A DNA stretch of 64,000 nucleotides from Actinomadura citrea. GTDB lineage: Bacteria > Actinomycetota > Actinomycetes > Streptosporangiales > Streptosporangiaceae. Numbering within the stretch: the stretch's first letter is position 1; each line of letters begins with the position of its first letter. Of the stretch, positions 48,830 to 57,817 are shown in pieces. Under the pieces are notes generated by a model. The model worked only from the letters and a program-made list of their open reading frames with translations. It searched no databases and was not told where the DNA came from. The position numbers and the translations under genes are program-made. The DNA lies in the NCBI RefSeq assembly GCF_013409045.1, contig NZ_JACCBT010000001.1:1860001-1924000 (forward strand), in the 5' to 3' direction.

Positions 48830-49798
48830 TCAGCGGACGGAGTCCACGGCGTTGGCGGCGCCGTTGCGGGAGACGTAGTCGCCGACCCGGTCCTCCCGGA
48901 CGGCGGTGAACAGCTCTCCGGCCTCAGCCTCGTCCAGGAGGACGACACTCTGCCCGTCGCGTTCCGCCGTCTGGTCGACCGGGGCCGTCAGGTACTCCAT
49001 CAGCGAGGTCCGGAGGAGCCGGTGCGCCAGCCGGCGCAGCGTTCCCGACGTGACCGAGTCGTCCACGGCCACCGAGCGCGTCGCGGCCCGCACGAACCGG
49101 TCGATCCTGATCGGGTTGCGGGTGTCCAGCGCCTTGGCGGCGAGCGCGTGCAGGAACGCCTGCTGCCGCTTGATCCGGTCGAGGTCGCCGCCCGGCAGGT
49201 TCCAGCGCTGCCGGACGAAGTCGAGCGCCCGGGCGCCGTCGAGGTGGTGCCGTCCCGCCTGCCAGGTCCGGTCGTGCATGGGGTCGTGGGTGGTCTTGGC
49301 GACGGTGACGTCCACGCCGCCGAGGGCGTCGGTCATCTTCACGAACCCGCTGAAGTCCAGTGCGGCGTAGTGGTCGACGCGGACGCGGGAGAGCTGCTCG
49401 ACCGTCCGGATCAGCAGCGGCGGCCCGCCGTGGGCGAACGCTGAGTTGATCTTGGTGAGGCCGTGCCCGGGAACGGGCACCCAGCCGTCCCGGGGGATGG
49501 CGATCACCGACACCCGGTCGCCGCGCCCGGACAGGTGCACCAGCATGATCGTGTCGGCGCGGGCGCCCATCGAGGGCATGTCGGCGCGCCGGTCGGACCC
49601 GATCAGCAGCCAGTTCTCGCCGCGCCCGCTGGAGGACGGGCGCCCGCCGGCGGTCGGCAGTGCGCCCGAGACCCGCCTGACCTCGCCGTCGTAGAAGCGC
49701 TGCAGGAAGTACAGGCCTCCTGCGAGGAGCAGCACGAGACCCACCGCCAGCCCCCCGCAGCCCATGATCACCCGGCGCCGACTCCTGTTCCGCAGCAT
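48830..49798 (-). CDS. LytR-CpsA-Psr (LCP) family cell-wall transferase
   Basis: A 322-residue protein from ATG 49798, with GGGAGG 8 bp upstream; a longer frame to 49891 is not supported. It has one N-terminal membrane helix (about 12-32) followed by an extracellular LCP domain with NWLLIGSDRRADM, GARADTIMLVHL, SVIAIPRDGWV, INSAFAHGG and FVRQRWN. LCP enzymes attach anionic polymers such as arabinogalactan or teichoic acids to peptidoglycan from a polyprenyl donor. The Arg/Asp residues that bind the pyrophosphate appear conserved. Confidence 0.9.
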   Translation of the reverse strand: MLRNRSRRRVIMGCGGLAVGLVLLLAGGLYFLQRFYDGEVRRVSGALPTAGGRPSSSGRGENWLLIGSDRRADMPSMGARADTIMLVHLSGRGDRVSVIAIPRDGWVPVPGHGLTKINSAFAHGGPPLLIRTVEQLSRVRVDHYAALDFSGFVKMTDALGGVDVTVAKTTHDPMHDRTWQAGRHHLDGARALDFVRQRWNLPGGDLDRIKRQQAFLHALAAKALDTRNPIRIDRFVRAATRSVAVDDSVTSGTLRRLAHRLLRTSLMEYLTAPVDQTAERDGQSVVLLDEAEAGELFTAVREDRVGDYVSRNGAANAVDSVR

Positions 49799-49869
49799 CC
49801 TCACACCCTCCCGGCGGGACGCGGCGGAGTCGGCCGCGCCGGGCGGGCGCTGGCCGAGGCTTGGGGGAG

Positions 49870-49904
49870 ACCAAGGTTTGCGATGACGCAAACCAGGGGT
49901 TGGT
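49870..49904 (-). terminator. Hairpin after rocD
   Basis: GGTTTGCG-ATGA-CGCAAACC forms a perfect 8-bp stem (49875-49894), extended by ACCAA/TTGGT outer arms across a small bulge. It lies between rocD and the LCP gene, both on the - strand. Confidence 0.55.
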
Positions 49905-49970
49905 CGGCAGGGAGCGCCGCTGGGCGCCGTTGACCGGCGGCGTCCCCTGCCCGGTCGGTGGGCCCGGCGG

Positions 49971-51164
49971 TCAGCCCTTGAGGGCGATCTCCAGCTGGTC
50001 GAGCGCCCAGTCGAGCTCGTCGCGCTCGATGACCAGCGGCGGGGCGAGGCGGAGCGTGGTCTCGTGGGTCTCCTTGGCGAGGACGCCGAGCTCCATCAGC
50101 CGCTCGCTGACCGGACGGGCCCTGCCGTACAGCTCCACGCCCGCCCACAGGCCGCGGCCGCGCACCTCGCGGACGAGGTCGCTCGGCAGCCGGCCGAGCC
50201 GGTCGTGCAGGTGGGCGCCGAGCGTCCGGGAACGCTCCTGGTACTCGCCGGTCTTCAGGATCGCGACGACCTCGCGGCCGATGGCGCAGGCCAGCGGGTT
50301 TCCGCCGAACGTCGAGCCGTGCTGGCCCGGCTTGAACACGCCGAGGACGTCCCGGTCGGCGACGACCGCGGACACCGGCATGATGCCGCCGCCGAGGGCC
50401 TTGCCGAGGATGTAGACGTCGGGCACGACGTCCTCGTGCTCGACCGCGAACGTGGCGCCGGTGCGGCCGAGGCCCGACTGGATCTCGTCCGCGATCATCA
50501 GCGCGCCGCCCGCGGTGCACAGCTCGCGCACGGCGCGCAGGAACCCGCTCGGCGGGACGTTCACGCCCGCCTCGCCCTGGATCGGCTCGATCAGCACGCC
50601 GACCGTGTTCTCGTCCATCGCGGCCTTGAGCGCCTCGACGTCCCCGTACGGGACGGTCCGGAAGCCCGGCGTGTAGGGGCCGTAGGAGTCGTGGGCGTCG
50701 GGGTCGGTCGAGAAGCTGATGATGGTGGTCGTGCGGCCGTGGAAGTTGCCCTCGAAGGCGATGATGTTCGCCTCGCCGGCGGGGACGCCCTTGACCTCGT
50801 AGCCCCACTTGCGGGCCGTCTTCAGGGCCGTCTCGACGGCCTCGGCGCCGCTGTTCATCGGCAGCACCATGTCCTTGCCGCACAGCTCGGCCAGCTCGGC
50901 GACGAACGGGCCGAACTGGTCGTGGTCGAAGGCGCGGCTCACCAGCGTGACGCGGTCGAGCTGCCGCCGCGCGGCCTCGGTCAGCCGCGGGTTGCGGTGC
51001 CCGAAGTTGACGGCGGAGTAGGCGGCCAGCATGTCCAGGTAGCGGTGGCCCTCCGCGTCGGTCAGCCAGACGCCGTCCGCCTCGGAGACCAAGATGGGGA
51101 GGGGGTGGTAGTTGTGCGCGCTGTGGTCCTCGGACATCGCTCGCAGCTGGTCGGTCGGCGTCAC
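49971..51164 (-). CDS. rocD: Ornithine aminotransferase
   Basis: A 397-residue class III PLP aminotransferase. The GTG start has AAGGAG 4 bp upstream. Landmarks are YSAVNFGHRNP, MNSGAEAVETALK, NFHGRTTTI, ADEIQSGLGRTG, PLP Lys in LGKALGGG and STFGGNPLACA. It matches ornithine-oxo-acid transaminase, which makes glutamate semialdehyde for proline synthesis or ornithine breakdown. It is divergent from an Lrp-type regulator 177 bp away, which probably controls it. Confidence 0.9.
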   Translation of the reverse strand: MTPTDQLRAMSEDHSAHNYHPLPILVSEADGVWLTDAEGHRYLDMLAAYSAVNFGHRNPRLTEAARRQLDRVTLVSRAFDHDQFGPFVAELAELCGKDMVLPMNSGAEAVETALKTARKWGYEVKGVPAGEANIIAFEGNFHGRTTTIISFSTDPDAHDSYGPYTPGFRTVPYGDVEALKAAMDENTVGVLIEPIQGEAGVNVPPSGFLRAVRELCTAGGALMIADEIQSGLGRTGATFAVEHEDVVPDVYILGKALGGGIMPVSAVVADRDVLGVFKPGQHGSTFGGNPLACAIGREVVAILKTGEYQERSRTLGAHLHDRLGRLPSDLVREVRGRGLWAGVELYGRARPVSERLMELGVLAKETHETTLRLAPPLVIERDELDWALDQLEIALKG

Positions 51165-51341
51165 GACGCTCCTTCGCGGCTAGGCCCGGCCGGTTCGGCC
51201 GGGGCATGGCTGGGACACCGGGCGCGTTCCCGGTGCCGAGGGGGAGGAGGCCGGGCGGGTCAGGTGGCCGCCGGTCTGTACCCAGCGTATGTTCGGAAAT
51301 GACTACCGACCAATGATGAAAACCGACTTGGGGGGTGTTAT

Positions 51342-51800
51342 TTGTTGCGTCTTGACGAACTCGACCGGCGAATCGTTGCGCGGCTGCTGGAGGACGGGCG
51401 CGCCTCGTACGCGCAGATCGGCGACAAGGTGGGGTTGTCGGCCCCCGCGGTGAAGCGGCGCGTCGACCGGCTCCGCGCGGACGGTGTGATCAACGGCTTC
51501 GCGGCCGTGGTCGACCCGGCCGCGCTCGGCTGGACGACCGAGGCGTTCATCGAGATCTTCTGCACCGGGGCGACGTCCCCCGAGCAGATCTACTCCAGCG
51601 TCCGCGGCCATCCCGAGGTCGTCGCGGCGTACACGATCAGCGGTGACGCCAGCGCGCTCGTGCACGTGCGGGCCCGCGACATCCAGCATCTGGAGCAGGC
51701 CCTCGAACGGCTGCGCCGCGAGGACAACATCACCGCGACCAAGACGGCGATCGTGCTGTCCCGGCTCATCGGCCGCCCGACCGACGCGCCCTACGGCTGA
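51342..51800 (+). CDS. Lrp/AsnC-family regulator
   Basis: A 152-residue protein with an N-terminal helix-turn-helix (LDELDRRIVARLLEDGRASYA, LSAPAVKRRVDRLRADGVI) and a C-terminal RAM ligand domain (EVVAAYTISGDASALVHV). It starts at TTG 51342 after a GGGGGG run; a second TTG follows directly. Lrp proteins sense amino acids, and its divergent placement points to rocD as target with ornithine or a related amino acid as signal. Confidence 0.92.
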   Translation: MLRLDELDRRIVARLLEDGRASYAQIGDKVGLSAPAVKRRVDRLRADGVINGFAAVVDPAALGWTTEAFIEIFCTGATSPEQIYSSVRGHPEVVAAYTISGDASALVHVRARDIQHLEQALERLRREDNITATKTAIVLSRLIGRPTDAPYG

Positions 51801-51815
51801 GAAATTACCGACTAG

Positions 51816-51821
51816 TAGGCT
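51816..51821 (+). promoter_or_regulatory. Candidate -10 box for leaderless rraA
   Basis: TAGGCT 6 bp before ATG 51828 and no ribosome binding site. Confidence 0.4.
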
Positions 51822-51827
51822 GCCGGC

Positions 51828-52310
51828 ATGGACTTCGCGACCGCCGACCTCATCGACGACTTCGGGGACGAGCTGCGCAGCTGCGAGACGCAGTTCCGGC
51901 AGTACGGCGGGCGGACGGCGTTCGCCGGCCCGGTCGCGACCGTGCGCTGCCACCGCGACAACGGCCTGGTGAAGCGGCGGCTGGGCACCCCGGGGGAGGG
52001 CCGGGTGCTGGTCGTGGACGGCGCCGGGTCGCTGGCGTCCGCGCTGATGGGCGACATGATCGCGGCGGCGGCGGTGGCCCATGGCTGGGCCGGGGTCGTG
52101 ATCAACGGGGCGGTCCGGGACGTGGCGGCGCTGCGCGGGCTGGACCTCGGCGCGAAGGCCCTCGGGTCCAATCCGCGCAAGAGCGCCAAGGACGGCGCGG
52201 GCGAGACCGACGTGCCGGTGGCGTTCGGCGGCGTGGAGTTCCGTCCGGGCGACTGGCTCTACAGCGACGAGGACGGCATCGTCGTCGCGGAGCGCGAGCT
52301 TCCGCTCTGA
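51828..52310 (+). CDS. rraA: RraA-family protein (RNase E regulator / aldolase-like)
   Basis: A 160-residue protein with [46 protein letters not shown] and [13 protein letters not shown]. It covers the whole RraA fold. Members inhibit RNase E in enterobacteria, while others are class II aldolases for 4-hydroxy-4-methyl-2-oxoglutarate. The G-x-V-R-D motif with following acidic residues is shared by both, so the true role is open. It starts 28 bp after the Lrp gene but has its own -10-like box. Confidence 0.88.
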   Translation: MDFATADLIDDFGDELRSCETQFRQYGGRTAFAGPVATVRCHRDNGLVKRRLGTPGEGRVLVVDGAGSLASALMGDMIAAAAVAHGWAGVVINGAVRDVAALRGLDLGAKALGSNPRKSAKDGAGETDVPVAFGGVEFRPGDWLYSDEDGIVVAERELPL

Positions 52311-52429
52311 CCTGGGCGCACGGCGCGAGATGCCAGGGCATCCGGCGCAAGATCGTGTATGTCGGCCGTAGCCGGGCGGGGCCGCCCGTCCTTACCGTCT
52401 CCCCGCAACCCACCTGAGGTAGGGGAGAC

Positions 52430-54496
52430 ATGCGCGCCAAGAAGATTCTGCTGGTGCCCGCGGCGGCGCTGGGGCTGGTCGTGGGACTCGCGGCCGTGCC
52501 GGCCGCCGCGCAGCCGGGGCCCCCGGTCCCGAAACCGACCGCGAACCCCTGGCAGATGCGGCACTGGCCGCAGACGCAGCCGTGGCAGCGGGAGCAGCCG
52601 TCCGCCCGCGCGTTCGCGGCGGGGGCCCCGCGCCCGATCGACCCCCAGAACTACGAGCTTCCCGACACGATGACCTGGGACGACTACAAGGCGATCCCTG
52701 GAACCGCGTGGGCGGACCCGGCCCGCAAGGGCTCGGTGAAGAACTTCAACGTCGCGGTCGTCCTCGCCGACTACCCGAACCAGCCGTTCGAGGTCACGCA
52801 GCCGGTGAACTCGTCGGTCTTCGGCAACCCGGTCAAGGTCGGCGACGTGCCGCGCGCGCAGGTGGCGAAGTTCTACCAGGACTTCCTCAACAAGCCGCAG
52901 GCCCTGAACCACGGCCACACCCTCCACGAGTACTGGATGGAGGACTCCGGCGGCCGGTTCGGCGTGAACCTGACGGGGTTCGGCGCCTACCAGATGCCCG
53001 CCAAGGACCACGAGTACGGCGTGGACGGCATGCAGGGCGGGACGGGATGCCCGACCGGCGACACCTGCAACCGTGACCTGCGCAAGGACGCGCGGGACGC
53101 GTGGGTCGCCGACGTGGGCGAGGAGGCGGCGAACAAGTTCGACTTCGTCTTCTTCCTCAGCGCCGGGCAGGACGAGTCGTCCACCTGGCAGGAGTTCGGC
53201 GAGATGAAGTTCGGCACGAAGGAGCAGGTGCCGAACGAGTGGGGCCCGGGCGACCCGACCCTGACGAACTGGGTGAAGACCCGGTACGTCCCCTGGACGT
53301 CCTGGCAGGCCGGCTCGACGATCTGGCCGAACGCCATCCCGGGCGTCTCCTCGACGCAGGCCGAGAGTTCCGGCATGTCGGTCTACGCCCACGAGTTCAG
53401 CCACATCCTCGGCATCGGCGACAACTACAACAACCCCTACGGCGACCCGCCGCGCCGCGCCTACAGCGGCCCGTGGGACATGCTCAGCCGCGGCACGTTC
53501 AACGGGCCGGGAGGCCCGCACAGCCGGTGGACGATCCCGGCGACGGGCGGCGGGTCCATGGGCGCCCAGCACATGCTCCGCAACAAGCTGAAGCTCGGCA
53601 TGGTGAACAACGACGACGTGCTCCAGCTCAGCCGGGAAGCGCTCGCCGCGTCCGGCATGGTCGTCGCCAACGTGACCGCCCGGTCGGTCGACCCGGGCAA
53701 GGGCGGCCTCACCGGCATCAACGTCAAGCTCGGCGAGGGCGGTGACAAGAGCCCGGCGTGCGACACCGCCGCCGACCCGCTGTGCGACGGCGGCGGCTAC
53801 GACAACTACACCCTCGAAGTCGTCGACCGGATGGGCACGGACTCCTTCACTCCCGACTCCGGTGTCCTGCTGGCCAAGACCAAGGACCAGGACCGCGCCC
53901 CGTTCATCTGGGTCGAGGACGCCAACCCGCAGGACATCGACAAGGTCGACTTCGTCCTGCCCGACGGCACCCCGAAGAAGATGACGATCGGCGACTACCG
54001 GCAGCTCTCCGACGCGCTCTACCACGCGGGGACGAACTCGGGCAGCGAGTACGAGTACGTCGACCAGGCGAACCGGCTGCACTTCTACGTCCTGAACCTC
54101 AGGCGGGACCGCAAGGGCGTCCTGTCCTACACGGTCGCGGTCGGCTCGCTGGACGGCGCCGGGCCGCAGCGGCGCGGCGTGCGGGTCGACTCGGGCCCCG
54201 CCCGGCCGACCGGCGCGGGCTGGACGAAGTGCACGATGACGCTCACCAACACGGGCCGGGGCGGCGACGGCCGCCACGGTTCCGACGTGTTCCGCCTCAA
54301 GGCGGCCGTGTCCGGTGACGGCTGGACGACGTCCCTGCCGAACGAGCTGGCCACCGCCCAGGCGGGCGGCCGCACCAAGGTGGAGGTCTGGGCGAAGGCG
54401 AAGCCGGGAGCCTCCCGCCACGCGCGGCTCAGCCTGACGGGGACCTCGGAAAGCGACGCGTCGAAGTCCGACTCGGGGACGTGCGCCCTGCGCTGA
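52430..54496 (+). CDS. Secreted M6-family (immune inhibitor A-like) metalloprotease
   Basis: A 688-residue protein with a clear signal peptide (MRAKK, then a hydrophobic stretch, ending near AAAQP at 28). The M6 catalytic core shows VAVVLADYPNQPF, HEYWMEDSGGRF and the zinc site HEFSHILGIGD at 321-331, with His, His and Asp as likely ligands and Glu322 catalytic. The C-terminal 100 residues form a beta-rich domain after residue 585. It would degrade extracellular proteins. GGGGAG precedes the ATG. A very strong hairpin follows. Confidence 0.9.
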   Translation: MRAKKILLVPAAALGLVVGLAAVPAAAQPGPPVPKPTANPWQMRHWPQTQPWQREQPSARAFAAGAPRPIDPQNYELPDTMTWDDYKAIPGTAWADPARKGSVKNFNVAVVLADYPNQPFEVTQPVNSSVFGNPVKVGDVPRAQVAKFYQDFLNKPQALNHGHTLHEYWMEDSGGRFGVNLTGFGAYQMPAKDHEYGVDGMQGGTGCPTGDTCNRDLRKDARDAWVADVGEEAANKFDFVFFLSAGQDESSTWQEFGEMKFGTKEQVPNEWGPGDPTLTNWVKTRYVPWTSWQAGSTIWPNAIPGVSSTQAESSGMSVYAHEFSHILGIGDNYNNPYGDPPRRAYSGPWDMLSRGTFNGPGGPHSRWTIPATGGGSMGAQHMLRNKLKLGMVNNDDVLQLSREALAASGMVVANVTARSVDPGKGGLTGINVKLGEGGDKSPACDTAADPLCDGGGYDNYTLEVVDRMGTDSFTPDSGVLLAKTKDQDRAPFIWVEDANPQDIDKVDFVLPDGTPKKMTIGDYRQLSDALYHAGTNSGSEYEYVDQANRLHFYVLNLRRDRKGVLSYTVAVGSLDGAGPQRRGVRVDSGPARPTGAGWTKCTMTLTNTGRGGDGRHGSDVFRLKAAVSGDGWTTSLPNELATAQAGGRTKVEVWAKAKPGASRHARLSLTGTSESDASKSDSGTCALR

Positions 54497-54504
54497 CCCA
54501 TCCC

Positions 54505-54540
54505 GGACGGGACGGTCCCCGGGTAGGGACCGTCCCGTCC
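54505..54540 (+). terminator. 15-bp perfect hairpin after the metalloprotease
   Basis: GGACGGGACGGTCCC pairs with GGGACCGTCCCGTCC around CGGGTA, 8 bp after the stop. No T-run follows, which is common in actinomycetes. Confidence 0.8.
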
Positions 54541-54661
54541 GTGACGTCGGGAGCTGGGGACGGGTTGACGCCCCCGAAGTAATGGGCCGCGAAACATAAG
54601 TTGCCTTTCCCTAGGTCTTGTCGGGGTCGTCCGTAGCGTCCGGCCTGGGTATGTACGCACT

Positions 54662-55915
54662 GTGATGATCTTGCAACGCACGGTGACTGTAGTCCGGTGG
54701 CCGGGGGTGGCTGTCGTCGCGGCGGGTGTCCTCGCGGCCGCCACCCCGGGTGTCGCCCAGGCGGTGGCCGCACCTGCGCCGGTGGAGTCGCCGGCGGGGT
54801 CTGCGGCGCGGGCATGGACCGTGGCGGCGCCCCTGGATCCGCGCGACTTCGATCTGCGGCGCGGCACCGACCGGAGCGGAACGATCGGCGCGCTCGGCGG
54901 CAGGCTCCGCCGGACCGGCGTCGGCCCGCTGCTCCGCTCGTCCGGCCACGCCAGGCTGGGCGGCGGATGCGGCCGGGCCGCAGGTGTCCCGGCCGACTCG
55001 CTCGTCTACTGCTTCACCAGGGCGGACGGCACCGCCAGGGCCTGGGTTCCGCAGGGCGTCACGTCCGTCTCGGACGCGGCGGCGGGCGGAGCGTGGGCGG
55101 GCGGCGTCCGGCCGATCCTCGTGTCCTGGCACAACGGCGGCCGGGTCAGGCTCACGTTCGTCGACCCCGACCGGCGCGTGTACCGGCACGTCCTGCTCGT
55201 TGCGCCGGTGATGCGGGGCGGGCGGCCCACCTACACCGACGTCGGCGTCCACGCCGGCGGCATCGCCTGGTACGGCAACAAGCTGTACGTCGCCGACACC
55301 AGGCACGGGCTGCGCGAGTTCGACATGCGGCAGATCTTCGACCTGACCGCGAGCAAGGCGGGCTCGACCGGCCATGCCGACCGGATCGGGCTGTACGGCG
55401 GCACCTACTACGCCCACGGGTTCCGGTACGTGATGGCGCAGACGAGCAACTGGGAGTTCGCCCGCGGCCGGGTCGGCGCCAAGTGCAGGGGCTCGGGCCC
55501 GCTGCGCATGTCGTGGACGGCGGTCGACCGCACCACGTGGCCGCACGTCCTCATCGCGGGCGAGTACTGCCGCCCGAACTGGCCGCGGGGACGGGTGGTC
55601 ACCTGGCCGCTGGAGGCGCTGGCCGGAGGAGGGACCGCGAGCGCCGACGGGGGCGCACGGCTCCCGGTGGACAGGGTCCAGGGCGCGGTCAGGACGCACG
55701 GGCAGTGGTGGTTCACCCAGAGCCGCGGCGGCAGGCGCGGCCGGCTCTTCTCGACCCGCCACACCGGCCGCGGCTGGGCCCCGGTGCGGCACCGCACGAT
55801 CTCCTACGGGCCGGAGGACCTGTCGTGCCACCGGGGCCGCCACCGCATCTTCACGCTGGCGGAGCACCCGGGGCGGCGCGCCCTGTGGGCCTTCCGCGCG
55901 GCCTCCTGCTCCTGA
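54662..55915 (+). CDS. Secreted protein of unknown function
   Basis: A 417-residue protein (start GTG 54662 or ATG 54665) with a signal peptide ending near VAAPAPVE (residue 41). The mature part has about five Cys, many Trp/Tyr/Gly/Arg, and segments such as GGIAWYGNKLYVADTRHG and GPEDLSC that resemble blades of a beta-propeller. No catalytic motif is recognised. The 165 bp upstream hold the preceding gene's terminator and an AT-richer stretch likely to be its promoter. Confidence 0.8.
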   Translation: MMILQRTVTVVRWPGVAVVAAGVLAAATPGVAQAVAAPAPVESPAGSAARAWTVAAPLDPRDFDLRRGTDRSGTIGALGGRLRRTGVGPLLRSSGHARLGGGCGRAAGVPADSLVYCFTRADGTARAWVPQGVTSVSDAAAGGAWAGGVRPILVSWHNGGRVRLTFVDPDRRVYRHVLLVAPVMRGGRPTYTDVGVHAGGIAWYGNKLYVADTRHGLREFDMRQIFDLTASKAGSTGHADRIGLYGGTYYAHGFRYVMAQTSNWEFARGRVGAKCRGSGPLRMSWTAVDRTTWPHVLIAGEYCRPNWPRGRVVTWPLEALAGGGTASADGGARLPVDRVQGAVRTHGQWWFTQSRGGRRGRLFSTRHTGRGWAPVRHRTISYGPEDLSCHRGRHRIFTLAEHPGRRALWAFRAASCS

Positions 55916-55927
55916 CCGCCGGCTCCC

Positions 55928-57127
55928 TCACACGCTGATCGTGGACCCGGCCGGCTCGGCCTCCTCGGCGGAGCGCGGCCGGGGCTCCCCGCGCGTCAGG
56001 GTGCCGATCACCACGGTGCCGACCGCCGCGAGGCCCAGCGCCGCCCCGATCCAGGCCGTGGACGGGTAGCCCTTCCCCGCGCCGATCGCGAGCCCGCCGA
56101 GCCACGGGCCCACCGTGATGCCGATGTTGAACGCGACGACGTTCCCGGCCGCGACCAGCGTCGACGCGCCGTCCACCATCCCGAACGCCCGCGAGTTGAG
56201 GGTCGGGTTCGTCCCGAATCCGACGAACCCCAGGAGGAACACCAGGACGACCACGGGCAGGGGCGACCTCGCCGCCAGGGCGAGCAGCACGGACACGACG
56301 GTGAGCCCTGCGAAGCCCGCGTACAGCGTCGGGACGGCCCACCGGTCGGCCGTCCGCCCGCCGAGCGTGATCCCGATGAGCGCGCCGACGCCGTAGAGCG
56401 CGAGCACGCCGGGGACCCACGCCTCCGCGATGCCCGTCGTCTCCGTCAGGAGCGCGCCCAGGTAGCCGAAGACGGCGAGGAGCCCGCTCGTGGCCAGGGC
56501 CGTCGTCCCGTACAGCAGCCACAGGCGGGGGACGGCCATCGCGCGCACCTCGTCCCGCACCCGGGGCGGCACGGCGTCCGCACGCGCGGCGGGGATCGTC
56601 GCGGCCACCCCCGCCATCGCGGCGGCCGACATCGCCGCGACCGCCCAGAACGCCGCCCGCCAGCCGAGATGCTGCCCGACCATCGTCCCCGCGGGCAGCC
56701 CGACGATCGCCGCGACCGTGAGGCCGCCCGCGACGACGCCCATCGCCTTCCCGCGCGCGTCGCGCGGCACGAGGCTCACGGCGGTCGCCGCCGCCACCGC
56801 CCAGAACCCCGCGTAGACGAACGCGCCGACGATCCGCATCGCGAACAGCGTCCAGTACCCCGGCGTGAGCGCGCTGACCACGTGCGTCAGCGCGAACACC
56901 GCGAGGAACGCCAGCATCGCCCGCCGGTGCGGCCAGCGCAGCGTCAGGACGGCGAGCAGCGGCGCCCCGGCCAGCATCCCGATCGCGAACGCCGAGATCA
57001 GCCACCCGGCGGCCGGCACGGACACGCCGAGGTCGTGCGCCATGCCGGGCAGGAGCCCCGCCAGCATCAGCTCCGACGTGCCCTGCGCGAAGATGGCCAC
57101 GCCCAGCACGTAGACGGCCAGTGGCAT
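55928..57127 (-). CDS. MFS exporter, Cmx/CmlR-like (DHA1)
   Basis: A 399-residue, 12-helix transporter from ATG 57127, with AGGAGG 6 bp upstream; in-frame sequence to 57190 is not supported. The opening MPLAVYVLGVAIFAQGTSE and LPGMAHDLGVSVPAAGWL are close to the chloramphenicol-type exporters of actinomycetes. The drug specificity is not certain. It lies 75 bp downstream of a TetR gene, with a palindrome directly before its ribosome binding site. Confidence 0.88.
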   Translation of the reverse strand: MPLAVYVLGVAIFAQGTSELMLAGLLPGMAHDLGVSVPAAGWLISAFAIGMLAGAPLLAVLTLRWPHRRAMLAFLAVFALTHVVSALTPGYWTLFAMRIVGAFVYAGFWAVAAATAVSLVPRDARGKAMGVVAGGLTVAAIVGLPAGTMVGQHLGWRAAFWAVAAMSAAAMAGVAATIPAARADAVPPRVRDEVRAMAVPRLWLLYGTTALATSGLLAVFGYLGALLTETTGIAEAWVPGVLALYGVGALIGITLGGRTADRWAVPTLYAGFAGLTVVSVLLALAARSPLPVVVLVFLLGFVGFGTNPTLNSRAFGMVDGASTLVAAGNVVAFNIGITVGPWLGGLAIGAGKGYPSTAWIGAALGLAAVGTVVIGTLTRGEPRPRSAEEAEPAGSTISV

Positions 57128-57140
57128 CGTTGTCCTCCTG

Positions 57141-57161
57141 TGTATTGGATAGATCAGTACA
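57141..57161. promoter_or_regulatory. Candidate TetR operator before the MFS gene
   Basis: TGTATTG - GATAGAT - CAGTACA: the 7-bp arms match at 6 positions. It sits just upstream of the ribosome binding site of the exporter, and is probably bound by the adjacent TetR protein. Confidence 0.45.
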
Positions 57162-57202
57162 AAATTCGGGCGTGAAAAAGGGCGGCTCACCGGTCGCCCG
57201 GG

Positions 57203-57778
57203 TCAGAGGGAGAGCATCGCGGTGTCCGCGATGGACCTGAGGGTGTCGGGACCGGCGCCGCCGCGCGCGGCCACCTGGATGCCGCTGATCGTGGAGATCA
57301 TGAAGTGCGCCAGCGCGCCGGCGTCCTTGGCGGCGTCGATCTCGCCGTCGCGCATCCCGCCCTCGATCGCCGCCTTGAGGGTGGCGAAGCGCCGCCGCCG
57401 GTCCCGTTCGAGGCGCTCGGCGATCTCGGGATCGTGCGGGCCGAGCTCCACCGTCGCGTTCACGACCAGGCAGCCGGACGGGTCGTCCCCGTCCGGTTCG
57501 GCGGCCCAGTCCATGACCGCCCGGAGACGCTCGCGCACCGTGCCCTCGCCGTCCTGCAAGTGGTCGATGAGCCGGGTGGTCCGCACCTCCATGTAGTGCG
57601 CCAGCGCTTTGACGAACAGGTCGCGCTTGCTGGCGAAGGTGTTGTAGATGCTGCTGCGCCCGAGACCGGTCGCCGCGCACAACTCCTGCGTCGACGTCGC
57701 CTCGTAGCCGTCCGCCCAGAAGGCCCGCATGGCCGCCTCCACGGCCAGCCCCTCGTCGAACTTCCTCGGCCGTGCCAT
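57203..57778 (-). CDS. TetR/AcrR-family repressor
   Basis: A 191-residue protein with helix-turn-helix KFDEGLAVEAAMRAFWADGYE and GLGRSSIYNTFASKRDLF, then a ligand-binding domain with GCLVVNATVELGPHDPE, typical of the TetR_C group found with drug exporters. It probably controls the MFS gene that follows and is itself 39 bp downstream of the large vWA/EccC-like gene. Confidence 0.92.
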   Translation of the reverse strand: MARPRKFDEGLAVEAAMRAFWADGYEATSTQELCAATGLGRSSIYNTFASKRDLFVKALAHYMEVRTTRLIDHLQDGEGTVRERLRAVMDWAAEPDGDDPSGCLVVNATVELGPHDPEIAERLERDRRRRFATLKAAIEGGMRDGEIDAAKDAGALAHFMISTISGIQVAARGGAGPDTLRSIADTAMLSL

Positions 57779-57817
57779 GGGATCACCGTAACACGTTATG
57801 GACAGCTCGATCCAATA

